64,000 nt of DNA, taken from positions 1,115,501 to 1,179,500 of the forward strand of contig NZ_CP016464.1 in assembly GCF_001713455.1 (NCBI RefSeq), read 5' to 3'. A program made the position numbers and the translations under genes. Below the pieces are notes generated by a model that saw nothing but the letters and a program-made list of their open reading frames with translations, was not told where the DNA came from and ran no database searches. Source of the DNA: Bosea sp. RAC05. GTDB taxonomy: Bacteria; Pseudomonadota; Alphaproteobacteria; Rhizobiales; Beijerinckiaceae. This document shows positions 1-9,166 of this stretch, one piece after another; position 1 is the stretch's first letter; each line of letters starts with the position of its first letter.

Positions 1-440
1 ATGTTGTTGGCCCGGTTGTCGCGCCAGCGCGTCAGCCCGACATCGGCCAGCAGACCATAGGCGACATCCTGCATCGCGTCGCTGCGCCGCCCCCGATCGA
101 CCAGCATCGGCATCATCACGTTCTCGGCCGCCGTGAATGCCGAGATCAGATAGTGATACTGAAAGACGAAGCCGATGGCATGGCCCCGCAGCGCGGTCAG
201 CGCGGAATCGGGCAGACCGGCCGTGGCCTGGCCGTTGATCGAGACCGTTCCCGACGTCGGCTGGTCGAGCAGGCCGATGATGTTCAACAGCGTGCTCTTG
301 CCGGAGCCGGACGGCCCCATCAGGGCGACGAACTCGCCGGCGGCGAGCGTCAGGTCGATGCCGTGCAGAATCTCGGTCTCCACCGGCGTGCCGACATTGT
401 AGGATTTGCGGATCTGTTGGAGCACCAGGACGTCAGCCAC
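1..440 (-). CDS. ABC transporter ATP-binding protein, MacB/LolD type (C-terminal part outside window)
   Basis: ATPase partner of the FtsX-type permease encoded just upstream; it would power export or lipoprotein-like extraction at the inner membrane. The visible part starts [14 protein letters not shown] and contains a Walker A motif GPSGSGKST followed by [12 protein letters not shown] and the Q-loop region GFVFQYHYL, all typical of the LolD/MacB ATPase family. The signature LSGGQ, Walker B and H-loop would lie beyond base 1, so the gene is cut by the window edge. The GTG start at 440 lies 8 bases inside the permease gene, which indicates translational coupling. The family is clear, the substrate is unknown. 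Confidence 0.9.
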   Translation of the reverse strand, partial: MADVLVLQQIRKSYNVGTPVETEILHGIDLTLAAGEFVALMGPSGSGKSTLLNIIGLLDQPTSGTVSINGQATAGLPDSALTALRGHAIGFVFQYHYLISAFTAAENVMMPMLVDRGRRSDAMQDVAYGLLADVGLTRWRDNRANN

Positions 441-1659
441 GGATCGCCTCCACGGGGTCGAGACGGGCCGCCCGCAGCGCAGGGGCCATGCCGGCGGCAA
501 CGCCGGTGACGGTGGCGACAGCCGCCGCCGAGATGAACAGGCTCGGCTCCAGCAGCAGCGGGAAGAGTTCGGTGCCGTCGGCCTGCCGGGCGACGCTGTG
601 CCAGAGCACGAGCGCGCCGGCGCCGAGGCTGGAGCCCACCAGCGAGCCGATGAAACCGAGCACGCCGCCCTGGATCAGGAAGATGCCCAGCACCTGGCTC
701 CGCCGTGTCCCCATCGCCCGCAGGATGCCGATGTCCTTCGAGCGCTGGATCACCGAGACGATCAGCACGGCCGCGATGCCGAAGGCGACGGAGAGGCCGA
801 CGAAGGAGCGAATCAGCGTGTTGGAGGATTGCTGCGCCCTGACCGCGGTAAAGAACTGGGCGTTGGTCTTGATCCAGCTGTCGGCCTGGATGGGCAGCGT
901 GGCCGAGATGTCCTGCGCGATCGTCTCGGCGGCATAGATGTCGGTGACCGTGACATCCAGCGTCGTCACGCCGCCGATCAGCCTGAGCAGGCTTTGCGCC
1001 GTCCGCAGCGCGACGAAGGTGTTGCGCGCATTGGCGCCCTTGTTGCCGAGATCGAAGATGCCCGTGATGGTCAAAACCCGCGTGGCGCCGTTCGCCGTGC
1101 TCAGGTTGAGCTTGTCTCCAAGTGTGGCGCCGAGGTCCTTGGCGAGTTCGGTCCCGACGAGAATGTCGTCGCTTTCGAGATTCGACGTGCCGGCGACGAT
1201 GTAGTCGGGGATCCGCACGATCTGGAAATAGAGCTCCGGTTCCATGCCGGTGAGCGTGATGCTGCGCGCAGCGTCGCCCCGAATGGCCAGGGCCGAGCCG
1301 GACGCCGTTGGTGAGACGGTCACCACATCCGGGCGCGCCTTCATGGCGGTGCGCACCGTCTGCCACTGGTCGATCGACAGGATGCGCTGGGACGGCCGCT
1401 GGACGATCGCCCCCTCGAGCAGGCCCGGCCCGCTCCGGAGCGGGCGGGCGACCTCGTCGGGAGGAATGATCTGGATATGGGCTTGGGAGGTCAGGACACG
1501 CTTGATGAAATTGGCCTGCAGGCCCGCCAGCATGGCCGACATGAAGACGATCACGCCGACGCCCATGGCGATGCCGGTGAGGATGAAGACGGTCTGCATG
1601 ATCCCCTCGGTGAGGAAGCGCAGGCCGATCGTCCATTCGATCGGAACCCAGTTCTTCAA
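433..1659 (-). CDS. ABC transporter permease, FtsX/MacB-like
   Basis: Inner-membrane permease of about 408 residues. It has one transmembrane segment near the N terminus (roughly residues 14-38), a large periplasmic domain, and three C-terminal membrane segments ending in DPVEAIRG, the usual ending of the FtsX/MacB/DevC family. The start is chosen as TTG at 1659 because the preceding HlyD-type gene ends there in a four-base TTGA overlap; the reading frame stays open further upstream but only as antisense or out-of-frame sequence inside that gene. With the adaptor and the ATPase it forms a three-gene tripartite export operon. The substrate cannot be told from sequence. Confidence 0.9.
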   Translation of the reverse strand: MKNWVPIEWTIGLRFLTEGIMQTVFILTGIAMGVGVIVFMSAMLAGLQANFIKRVLTSQAHIQIIPPDEVARPLRSGPGLLEGAIVQRPSQRILSIDQWQTVRTAMKARPDVVTVSPTASGSALAIRGDAARSITLTGMEPELYFQIVRIPDYIVAGTSNLESDDILVGTELAKDLGATLGDKLNLSTANGATRVLTITGIFDLGNKGANARNTFVALRTAQSLLRLIGGVTTLDVTVTDIYAAETIAQDISATLPIQADSWIKTNAQFFTAVRAQQSSNTLIRSFVGLSVAFGIAAVLIVSVIQRSKDIGILRAMGTRRSQVLGIFLIQGGVLGFIGSLVGSSLGAGALVLWHSVARQADGTELFPLLLEPSLFISAAAVATVTGVAAGMAPALRAARLDPVEAIRG

Positions 1660-2930
1660 GACGCCACCGGCCGGAGCCGCTGACCGGCGCGCACGCCCGC
1701 AGCGACCGGAACCAGCCGCTCGCCGGAGACGACGCCCTCGAGGATCTCGATACTGTCGGCCGCGCGCAGGCCCAGGCGCACGGCCTGCATCCGGGCGCGC
1801 CCATCCCTGACGACGAGGACCCAGGGTTTGGCACTGAGCGGATCGTGAACGGTGCGCGCCGGCACCACCATCACGCCGTTGCGCCGCTCGACCTGGATAT
1901 CGACCGAGACGGTCATGTCCTGCCGCAGATAGGCGGGCGGATTTGGCGTCGTCAGTTTGACTTCGACCGAGGCGCGGCTGATGTCGACGGATGGGTTGAT
2001 GTAGGACAGGGTCGCCGGAAAGCGCTGGGCGCCATAGGCGTCGGCCGAGGCGACCGCACCTTGCCCCAGCGCCAGAAGCCCGATGTTCTTCTCGTCGATC
2101 TGCAGGACGAGTTGCACCGCGCCCGCGGGCGCCAGCACCAGCAGGGCCTTGCCGGGCGCGACGACCATGCCGCGCTCGACGCTGCGCGTGATCAGGATGC
2201 CGTCGCGCGGGGCTGCGATCGTGGCATAGCCGAGCCGGGCCCGGGTCTCGGTCAGGGCCGCCTGGGCCTGGTCGAGCTGGGTCTGAGCCATCACGAAATC
2301 GGCACCGCCGGCCGTCGCCGTGAAGACCTGCAGCTCGGCCGTCCTGACCAGGGTCCGGGCGATGTCGAGGTCCTTCGTGGCGGCATCGAGCACGGCGCGC
2401 GTGCCGTAGCCCGAGGTCGCCAGACCCTCCGCACGCTGGAAGGCGGCCTCGGCGTTGGCCAGGGTCGCCCTGGCCTGCTTCAGGGTCTGGTCGGCGGCCG
2501 GCAGCGTCAGCTCCCTCATCTGGCGCAGCCGCGCGGCCGCTTGCGCCGAGGTGGCCAGCGCCTGGACGACGGCGGCCTCCAGCTCGCGCGGCGCCAGGGC
2601 GACGAGCGGCTGACCGGCCGTGACGGACTGGCCCTCCTCGACGAGGACGTCGGCCACCGTCGCGATGATCTGGCTGGCGATCTCGACCCGGAACGGCGTC
2701 TCGACATGCCCGCTCGCGACGACAGTCTTGACGAGGTCGGTGCGAACGACCGGATAGACCGCCACCTCGGGGCCATAGAACCAGCGCAGCCCGCCCAGCA
2801 GGCAGGCGACAGCGACGAGGAGCAGGACGGCGATCGAGCCCTTGCGGGCCCATAGCCGCCGCCCGATGGCGAGGGTGGCAGAGCCGGGCGGTGTCTGCGC
2901 TTGCGTCTGTGCTGCGGCCGTTTCGCTCAA
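1656..2930 (-). CDS. Periplasmic adaptor (HlyD/MacA membrane fusion protein)
   Basis: A 424-residue membrane fusion protein. It has a short cytoplasmic tail rich in Ala/Gln/Thr, one hydrophobic segment at about residues 30-50, a biotinyl-lipoyl-like half with GQPLVALAPREL, a coiled-coil hairpin rich in Ala/Gln (about residues 115-205), and a beta-barrel region with ERGMVVAPGKALLVL. It would link the inner-membrane permease/ATPase to an outer-membrane channel or act alone as in MacA/DevB systems. It is the first gene of the operon. No outer-membrane TolC homologue is visible in the window. Confidence 0.88.
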   Translation of the reverse strand: MSETAAAQTQAQTPPGSATLAIGRRLWARKGSIAVLLLVAVACLLGGLRWFYGPEVAVYPVVRTDLVKTVVASGHVETPFRVEIASQIIATVADVLVEEGQSVTAGQPLVALAPRELEAAVVQALATSAQAAARLRQMRELTLPAADQTLKQARATLANAEAAFQRAEGLATSGYGTRAVLDAATKDLDIARTLVRTAELQVFTATAGGADFVMAQTQLDQAQAALTETRARLGYATIAAPRDGILITRSVERGMVVAPGKALLVLAPAGAVQLVLQIDEKNIGLLALGQGAVASADAYGAQRFPATLSYINPSVDISRASVEVKLTTPNPPAYLRQDMTVSVDIQVERRNGVMVVPARTVHDPLSAKPWVLVVRDGRARMQAVRLGLRAADSIEILEGVVSGERLVPVAAGVRAGQRLRPVAS

Positions 2931-3630
2931 GATAACCTCGTGGCTGGGCGTCGTCCGGGGCCCGCTTCATCGGCCCCGCGACAATGCCGGCCCAGGCGCC
3001 TGATCGAATCCAGAACGCTCCTGCGACCTTGGCGACCGGCGGCATCCGTCATGGCGTGCTCCAGAATTGGGATCGCCCTGTGGAGGAGACCTGCGTCGCC
3101 CATCTACAGGGCTGCCCGGCCCGGTCCGCCACCCTCGGAATCTACGCAACCGGTCGTTTGAGCCCCCACTGGCCGGACACCGGTCCCGCACCCAGGCGAT
3201 GCCGGTGGTGTTCTCGCGCCGGGTGACGCGCGGGACAGCCCTGTCGCCGTCTCGCCGCCCTCGGCCCTGGCCGTGATGCGGTCGGGCGGATCGAGGCCCC
3301 CTCGCGGGCAAGGCCTGCGTCACGCAGGCCAGCACGTCATGGGAGAACTGACGGCGCGTCAGCCTGAACGGGTTCACCGGCTCCGTTGTCGCAGCGAGCG
3401 GGCGGAGGGGGCATGCGGCCTCCTCGCGCGGATCGTGCCAGCCCTCAGCGCCCGTCCCGGCAACGTCGCCGTGGCGAGGTGCGCGCCGGGTGGAGCAGAG
3501 CCTGATGGGTGTTTTCCGACCCTGTTCGCACCGCGCCGACCATGCCCGTGTGACGTCCCGCTCGGGACCGTCCCGGGCCGTTCACCCCGTCGACGGGCCA
3601 TCCGCTCGACCTGCGTGCAAGGAGAACATC
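2931..3630. other. 700-base stretch without a recognisable gene
   Basis: It separates the minus-strand export operon from the plus-strand cupin gene, so both promoters should lie here. The open frames across it have low-complexity Arg/Pro/Gly translations that look like frame noise in GC-rich DNA. I see no tRNA, repeat array or convincing terminator. Confidence 0.5.
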
Positions 3631-4026
3631 ATGAAGGGCTTCGTCGACGACATCGAGGAACTCACGGAGAACAATGCCGATTTTCGGCGGGTCCTCTACA
3701 CCGGCAAGCACCTTCAGCTGGTCTTGATGTCCCTTAGCCCCGGAGAAGACATCGGCGAGGAAATCCATGCCGATCGTGACCAGTTCTTCCGCATCGAGAA
3801 GGGCAAGGGGAACGTCATGATCGACGGCGTGTCGCACAAGGTGAAGGGCGACGACGCCTTCCTCGTACCTGCGGGCGCCCGGCACAACCTGATCAATATC
3901 GGCGACAAGCCCTTGAGGCTGTACACGCTCTACGGGCCACCCAACCATGTCGACAAGCTGGTCCAGACCTCAAAGCGTGAGGCGCTGAGCGCGACGGAGA
4001 CCTTTACGGGCAAGACGACCGATTAG
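3631..4026 (+). CDS. Small cupin-domain protein
   Basis: A single-domain cupin of 131 residues starting MKGFVDDIEEL. The two cupin motifs are visible: GEEIHADRDQFFRIEKGKG and PAGARHNLINIG. The family includes mannose-6-phosphate isomerase-like small metal-binding proteins and dioxygenase-like folds, so the reaction is not predictable. An AAGGAGA ribosome-binding site lies 6 bases before the ATG at 3631, which favours this start over longer in-frame options. It stands alone. Its stop is only about 20 bases from a decayed integrase remnant and a tRNA-derived attachment repeat, so it may sit at the edge of an integrated element. Confidence 0.8.
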   Translation: MKGFVDDIEELTENNADFRRVLYTGKHLQLVLMSLSPGEDIGEEIHADRDQFFRIEKGKGNVMIDGVSHKVKGDDAFLVPAGARHNLINIGDKPLRLYTLYGPPNHVDKLVQTSKREALSATETFTGKTTD

Positions 4027-4044
4027 CGCCGAGGTCGCTCGGAC

Positions 4045-4156
4045 CGCCGTTGACCGGCAGGGTCACGGGACGGCCACGCGCGACCTCCCGGAGCTCGTTC
4101 GGCACCCGAACGTTGAGGTATTAGGATCCCGACTTGGTAGTGAAGGGATGGGGTCC
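4045..4156 (-). pseudogene. Remnant of a tyrosine integrase N terminus
   Basis: On the minus strand this stretch translates as HPFTTKSGS, a stop, then YLNVRVPNELREVARGR and VTLPV. This matches the start of the integrase remnant at 41442-41648 (PRPFATRLGYYHLNIRV, PNELREVARGR, TLPV). The start codon is replaced and there is a TAA at 4121-4123, so it is not functional. About 100 bases of flanking sequence up to the tRNA-derived repeat at 4249 are also closely similar to 41650-41750. The layout (integrase start facing a tRNA 3' end) is the same as for the intact integrase at 10050-11567. Confidence 0.75.
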
Positions 4157-4248
4157 CGCGATGGGCAAGTCTGCAGCCGCTGTATCAAAGCGGATGCACG
4201 GCAAGCCCTTACAAAACCGTATCTCTTTGTCCTGCTGAGGAAAAAGAG

Positions 4249-4266
4249 TGGTGCCCAGGAGAGGAC
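4249..4266 (-). repeat. Attachment-site repeat (tRNA 3' end), copy 1
   Basis: The 18 bases TGGTGCCCAGGAGAGGAC are identical to 11665-11682 and differ by one base from 41733-41750. Read on the minus strand they are the acceptor and T-stem end of a tRNA with encoded CCA, which I recognise as the alphaproteobacterial tRNA-Leu type (5' GCCCAGG class). No tRNA body adjoins, so this is an att core and not a gene. Confidence 0.8.
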
Positions 4267-4608
4267 CGGGCGCTTAGCGCGAAAAGATCAATCAAATCAG
4301 TGACAGGAGACATCCCGCTTGCTCTCCGCTGTATCACCGCGTTGGAGCATTTGTCGAGCCCGCTCCGCAAGGCCGAAGCAGTTGTGCTCGCCCCCCAAAG
4401 CGCCCGCCGGACAGCTTCGCGTGCGCGGCAAGCGTCAAAATGTCTGACGAAAAAATCTGAGACGGCTCCTACGCATAAGCGAAACCGGAACTCCCCCTGC
4501 GCCGGGGCACCTGGAACAATGCCGTGGGCAACGTGAGCCGGCTTGGGCAGGGACCATGCGAGGCGCTGGCCGGACGTGCAGGACGAACGCTAACGAAAAC
4601 GGCTGGGA
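4267..4608. other. 342-base stretch at the left end of the small island, no gene recognised
   Basis: It lies between attachment copy 1 and the end of the first island gene. An open frame at 4300-4536 translates to basic, low-complexity sequence without a convincing ribosome-binding site, and I do not call it. The composition is slightly more AT-rich than the surrounding chromosome-like DNA. Confidence 0.4.
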
Positions 4609-5427
4609 TCAGTGGTTTTCCATTTTCCCTTCGCTGCACTCATCTGCAGCGTGCTTTTCCATCGCGCTCTGCAGCAGTTCCTCGTAGTTTAGAACAGTGA
4701 ACGAACCGAGCGAACGAACAAGCAAGACAGCCTGCTCGTTCAGAGTTCTGCGAACGGCAAGATCGAGGTCAAGCAGTTTGCTTAGCGGTACGGCGGCCAT
4801 CGCGACCGCAAAGCCCAGTTCCGTCATCGACATGTACACTCCAGCTGGCTGGATTGCGACGCCGAGTACCGGGCGACCCGTACCGTTATAGTGACCAGGA
4901 GCAAATGCAGGTACTGGATGCGTCCCTATCTCGCAAAGGGCTCGATACCTTTCATCATCGATAGGCGCTCCCAATTGACTGGCCACCTCCAGCATCGAGC
5001 GAACCTGGACCGGTGCGAACTGCTTCAGTCGTTGGCGACGGTCTGCTGTTTGCCATCGTGCCATCGCTGTTGAATCGACATCGAACAGCCAAAGCAAGTT
5101 CGCGATTTCGCCGATGCCGCGGATTAACACGAGCGCTTCGTCGTAGCAGCCGGCCCGAATTAGACGGTGAGCGCTACTTGCGTGATTTACGACACGGCCG
5201 GTCAGCCACTCAATTTGGTGATCACCACCTCGGCAGCCCCACGCGCAGCAGGCCATGCGGTAGAGAAGCGAAAGCACAGTGCCAAGGCTGCCGTAAGTCG
5301 CAGGTAATTTCTCTCCGGACTTCCGGCAAAACAGATCGACTTCACTACTGGCCTCGTCCGAGCTGCTCTGCATTAATTCGAGGAAGGCTGGACCTGTTGG
5401 AAAAACGTCGTGCTGTTCTGGGGTCAC
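4609..5427 (-). CDS. Uncharacterised protein, DUF5677-like
   Basis: A soluble 272-residue protein starting MTPEQHDVFPTGPAF. The central part, with a Trp/Cys-rich ACCAWGCRGG segment and a helical stretch RLIRAGCYDEALVLIRGIGE, is reminiscent of DUF5677-type proteins found in islands and defence neighbourhoods. That resemblance is by pattern only. Nothing shows an enzymatic role. Base composition is lower in GC than the neighbouring chromosomal genes, consistent with transfer. It is the leftmost gene of the small island, transcribed away from the recombinase. Confidence 0.6.
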   Translation of the reverse strand: MTPEQHDVFPTGPAFLELMQSSSDEASSEVDLFCRKSGEKLPATYGSLGTVLSLLYRMACCAWGCRGGDHQIEWLTGRVVNHASSAHRLIRAGCYDEALVLIRGIGEIANLLWLFDVDSTAMARWQTADRRQRLKQFAPVQVRSMLEVASQLGAPIDDERYRALCEIGTHPVPAFAPGHYNGTGRPVLGVAIQPAGVYMSMTELGFAVAMAAVPLSKLLDLDLAVRRTLNEQAVLLVRSLGSFTVLNYEELLQSAMEKHAADECSEGKMENH

Positions 5428-5553
5428 AGAGTTAGCCCTTGATCATCCGCATGGTACGCGATGCCAGTTTCGATGCCCTTGAGTGGTCTGTCCAGCCGCC
5501 GAGTGAATTCACATGACCCTCACTTGCTGGAGGTGGAGGCTTAGGCGACAGGC

Positions 5554-5634
5554 GTCCGTTAAGGTATACCTCTGCGGACGGTCTGGGAGGTGGGGCCGCT
5601 TCTGTCCGTAAGGGTTGACGACGATCAACGGACA
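5554..5634. promoter_or_regulatory. Dyad cluster upstream of the serine recombinase (possible res site or operator)
   Basis: Two nested dyads are seen. At 5554-5579 GTCCG and CGGAC flank the perfect palindrome AGGTATACCT (5562-5571), all symmetric about one centre. At 5603-5609 and 5628-5634 TGTCCGT faces ACGGACA with 18 bases between, and a further ACGGACA lies at 5659-5665, just before the ATG at 5680. Repeated half-sites next to a resolvase gene are what a res recombination site or autoregulatory operator looks like. The role is inferred. Confidence 0.5.
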
Positions 5635-5679
5635 TGCATCTATGTGGACGATACCTCAACGGACATCCGGGGTTCGTCC

Positions 5680-6315
5680 ATGCAGACCATCCTATACGCC
5701 CGCGTCTCCACCACTGATCAGACCATCGCCCATCAAGAAAAGCAGGCGAGGGACGCGGGCTTCACGCTCGATCGCGTGATTTCAGACGATGGGGTCTCCG
5801 GCGTCACCACCCGGCTTGTGGACAGACCGGAGGGCCGGCGCCTCTTCGACATTCTCCGCTCGGGAGACGTGCTCGTTGTCCGGTGGGTAGATCGCCTTGG
5901 GCGAAACTATGCCGACGTCACAGAGACCATTCGCGAGTTCATGCGCCGGGGCGTCGTCATCAAGACAATCATCAACCGGATGACCTTCGACGGGGCCACA
6001 ACGGACCCCATGCAGCAAGCCGTGAGGGACGCCCTGATTGCCTTCATGGCGGCGTCGGCACAGGCCCAAGCGGAAGCGACCAAGGCAGCGCAAGCGGCCG
6101 GTATCGAACACGCGAAGGCTAACGAGGGGAACGCCTACCGGGGCCGCAAGCCGAGCTTCACGCGGGCGCAGATGGGAACCGTGCGGGACATGCTGGCGCA
6201 GGGTGCAGGGGTCAGCGCCATCGCCCAGGCGACGGGGCTGTCCCGACAGGCAGCCTATCGGATCAAGGACGATCCGGCGGAGGCCGAGGCGGCGCTTATG
6301 AAGTGGGGCATGTGA
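5680..6315 (+). CDS. Serine recombinase (resolvase/invertase family)
   Basis: A 211-residue small serine recombinase. The catalytic motif YARVST places the nucleophile at Ser10. VDRLGRNYADV carries the conserved active-site Arg region. The long E helix ends in an Ala/Gln-rich stretch, and a C-terminal helix-turn-helix (AIAQATGLSRQAAYRI) closes the protein. The length fits Tn3-resolvase/Hin-type enzymes. The start is at 5680, because the longer in-frame extension runs through the dyad repeats and gives non-family sequence. No transposase partner is near, so it probably resolves multimers or inverts a segment of the island. Confidence 0.92.
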   Translation: MQTILYARVSTTDQTIAHQEKQARDAGFTLDRVISDDGVSGVTTRLVDRPEGRRLFDILRSGDVLVVRWVDRLGRNYADVTETIREFMRRGVVIKTIINRMTFDGATTDPMQQAVRDALIAFMAASAQAQAEATKAAQAAGIEHAKANEGNAYRGRKPSFTRAQMGTVRDMLAQGAGVSAIAQATGLSRQAAYRIKDDPAEAEAALMKWGM

Positions 6316-6331
6316 CCCTCGGCGGCACTGA

Positions 6332-8386
6332 TCACCGAGCGTGAATAGCCCTCAAGATGGCCCCAGCTTCCACGGGTCGCATGCCGACGATCTCCTGATA
6401 GAATGCTCCGGTGATCGCGCAGTAGTCAGCGTGCTGGGACGGCTCGACCTGCTCCAACTGAAACATGGCCATTCGAGCAGCGCCGAAGCGCCTTATCATG
6501 GCCTGCTGGACTCTTGTGAGCAATGCATTGGTGACTGACTCTGGGATGGGAGGGCGTTCAGCAGAGGTCAAAATCACGCGTTCTTGGAGAGCAATCTCGC
6601 GCTGGGTGATGGCGGCCGGGATCGCATTGGAAAGGCTGACCTTGGACCCGAACGCAGCGTATTGATAGCAGAGGGTCGGGTTCGATCGTCCGAGGGTCTG
6701 ATACTGGTCGATCATCACCCGGGCGTATTCGATGAGAACCTGATCGTCCGCCCTTGCCTTGTGAGACTCGATTAAAGGCAGGAGCTGAGCACGGAAGTCG
6801 GCGATGACCTTCGTCTCGGTGGCTCCGGACGTGAACCCTTCGAAAATGACACGCTTGATCTTTTCATAGTCACCAGGAAGCCGCGACTGGATGGCGGCGA
6901 GGACTGGCAGCGATTTCTGAAACACAGCTATGAGGTCGTCGGCTGTTGGGTTTGTCCCGTATCCGGAAACCGCGAACTCACTTCCGGCCGAAACGTTGGT
7001 GACTGCCCGAGCGGCCACAAGCTCCTGAACAGTCGGGCGCCACATTTCGGTGCTCGGCACCGCAAGCCCGCGATCGAGGAGGCCGGCCGATATGCCGGTC
7101 CCAGCGTACAGTGCCTTCCACCCCGCGACCGCCGCCGATTTTTCTTCTGGCGTCAGGCCCGGGAACGCGGGGCCGTGATAGCCCAACCCTCCCGATGTTG
7201 AGATCCAGCGCTCCCGCCCGCCGGCATATGCAAGCGTGCAGGCTGACTCGCATCGGGCAGACACGTACGTGATTAGACCGCGACTGGAGATTTCTTTCCG
7301 CAGCTTCTCGGCCTCACCCACCCGGCCGCCGATACTGTGAAGGTGGACCACCCTGATCCGGGGCGATGCCATGAGCACACGTTGAAAGTCGGCTACCAAG
7401 CCGAACTTTATGCCTCCAGCAATCTCGATCTCGGTCCCGTCGCGCATGACGCGCATTGAATATGCGGGCAGCCTTGGATCGCCTCGCCAAGCCATATCGT
7501 AATATTCACCGAGCTGAAGTGCCCCAGTCTGCGCGAAATCGCCCACGAAGCGTAGAACACCCAAAATGAGCGCGAGCTTGGCTGCGGTCGCCCACCCAGT
7601 TCCTTTGCCGAGTTTCATGCGGCGCTCGGCGTGGTGCGTTGCCGACCGCCAAGTGCCGACGACCTGCCAGATCACGATGATCGTCAAGACCACCCATGTC
7701 AGCACGTTGAGCCAGAAGAGAGGGGCCGGATCGTACCCCTTTTCGGTGGTGAAGATCAGGTTGAGGGCGACGATTGCGACCAGGGCGAATATGTTACCCA
7801 GGAAGGCGATGCCCCAGTATGACCAGCCAAGGCGGAGCTCGCCGCGCCAATGCTGAACGATGAAGTTGCCGGAGCTTTTTCCCATGCCGCCTGTGGGCGG
7901 TGTTTTGAGGCTCAGGTTACGATCATGCCAGTCGCTTTCCGTGGCAGTTGTCGCATCTGCTACTGCGCGTTCGGGCTCAATAGGATTGCCCATTGTAGGT
8001 TCGACGCGGTCCAGAGCAGTGGCTGGCTTGGCCGTCCCTCGAACGGCAGCGCCCCGTGTTCGCAGTAGGTCTACAAGAAAGACCGCGAGCTGAGGCAGCG
8101 CATACGTGCCAAAAGCTTTGCCGAAGTCGAGGCTGCCGCTGTCAGCAGCACCCATGGCACCAAGAACGGTCAGAGCAATCAACGACAGGGCGTTGGCAAT
8201 CCAAACCCTGTTGATCGGCGTGGTAAAGGCCCGAACGACGGCCGACATAATGAGCGTGAGAATGGTTGCGACGAGAATACCGCCGATGAACTGCCCGACG
8301 AGATGACCCACGATCGCCCCCCAATCCCACGGGACCGTAGCGACGCCGCTGTCGTCCAGCAAGACGTCAATCAAAAGTAGAGTCAC
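6332..8386 (-). CDS. Membrane protein with a ClpP-like (COG3904-type) domain
   Basis: A 684-residue protein. The N-terminal half is membrane-embedded, with several hydrophobic segments (about 25-50, 60-80, 92-108, 187-212, 222-245 and 268-285). The second half has a ClpP/crotonase-like fold: VVHLHSIGGRVGEAEKLR at about 346-363, then ARCESACTLAYAGG with the presumed nucleophile Ser381, and GYHGPAF with His404. This arrangement is known from predicted periplasmic ClpP-class proteins of unknown substrate. About 275 further residues follow with no recognised domain. It runs opposite to the recombinase. It is the largest cargo gene of the small island; a protease role is inferred from motifs only. 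Confidence 0.75.
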   Translation of the reverse strand: MTLLLIDVLLDDSGVATVPWDWGAIVGHLVGQFIGGILVATILTLIMSAVVRAFTTPINRVWIANALSLIALTVLGAMGAADSGSLDFGKAFGTYALPQLAVFLVDLLRTRGAAVRGTAKPATALDRVEPTMGNPIEPERAVADATTATESDWHDRNLSLKTPPTGGMGKSSGNFIVQHWRGELRLGWSYWGIAFLGNIFALVAIVALNLIFTTEKGYDPAPLFWLNVLTWVVLTIIVIWQVVGTWRSATHHAERRMKLGKGTGWATAAKLALILGVLRFVGDFAQTGALQLGEYYDMAWRGDPRLPAYSMRVMRDGTEIEIAGGIKFGLVADFQRVLMASPRIRVVHLHSIGGRVGEAEKLRKEISSRGLITYVSARCESACTLAYAGGRERWISTSGGLGYHGPAFPGLTPEEKSAAVAGWKALYAGTGISAGLLDRGLAVPSTEMWRPTVQELVAARAVTNVSAGSEFAVSGYGTNPTADDLIAVFQKSLPVLAAIQSRLPGDYEKIKRVIFEGFTSGATETKVIADFRAQLLPLIESHKARADDQVLIEYARVMIDQYQTLGRSNPTLCYQYAAFGSKVSLSNAIPAAITQREIALQERVILTSAERPPIPESVTNALLTRVQQAMIRRFGAARMAMFQLEQVEPSQHADYCAITGAFYQEIVGMRPVEAGAILRAIHAR

Positions 8387-8500
8387 TGCACTTATGCTCT
8401 CAGGGATTGTTGGACAGACTTCGACCTTGCCGCCGGCGCTTCGCGCTTTTATTTCTGCGCCTGTCTCTGTGGGGAGGGACGCAGATAATCGGACTATCGG

Positions 8501-9166
8501 ATGGCTGGCCTATGCCGTGCTCCGGGTTGCGGGAAACTGTCGACCCGCTACGGACACTTCTGCACGACCCATAAGAGCCGCTGGAGGCGGCATGGCGACG
8601 TAGCCCAGCAGGGCGTCACGAAAGAGGCTCTGAGGCCCTACGTGGCGCTGGTGCGGGCTCGCATCACGAAGAACGCAGGGAACCCTACATGGGCCGCCTG
8701 CGATGCCCGTTGGCACGCCATCGTTGACCACGCTCGGGGCATCCTCGGGGAAGCTCAGCGGGGCGTTCCAGGGAGCCGGAGTGAGCGCGTGGCGGCATCC
8801 GCCGTGGTGAAACTCGCGGATCATGTCAAGGCGCGGGAGGTCGTGGAAGCCGTGCTCGGCATGTATCTCATGCAGGATCAGGAGCCGCGCCGGTTCCGTT
8901 CCGATGAAGCGTTCCGGGTCCAGCTCGTCCGCCGCGTCATGCGCCTCAGCGAGGTCAGCGCGGACGCATGGCCGGACCCCAATACAGGTCGCGTCAGGCG
9001 GACCTACCGGGATTTTTCTCCGGGGGCTGCGAGCATTATCGCGGGATGGCTGGCGGAGGCGCTGGGGCCTACGGGGCTGCACCTTGCCAAGCTGGAACTA
9101 CGGGACGCGGAGAGGTCCCAACAGGAGCGGGCTGAGTTTCACAAGGCGTTGGCGGATTTGACATGA
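8501..9166 (+). CDS. Uncharacterised island protein with N-terminal Cys/His cluster
   Basis: A 221-residue protein. The first 25 residues hold CRAPGC and HFCTTH, a pattern able to bind one zinc ion as in short HNH- or zinc-ribbon-like phage proteins. The rest is charged and helical with no motif I know. It overlaps the ParB-like gene by four bases (ATGA), so the two are translationally coupled. The pairing with a ParB-like protein hints at a DNA-related job, but that is inference. Confidence 0.65.
   Translation: MAGLCRAPGCGKLSTRYGHFCTTHKSRWRRHGDVAQQGVTKEALRPYVALVRARITKNAGNPTWAACDARWHAIVDHARGILGEAQRGVPGSRSERVAASAVVKLADHVKAREVVEAVLGMYLMQDQEPRRFRSDEAFRVQLVRRVMRLSEVSADAWPDPNTGRVRRTYRDFSPGAASIIAGWLAEALGPTGLHLAKLELRDAERSQQERAEFHKALADLT

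Noticed and set aside
4300..4536. A 78-codon frame at the left end of the small island
   Set aside because: Basic low-complexity translation, no ribosome-binding site and no recognised family.
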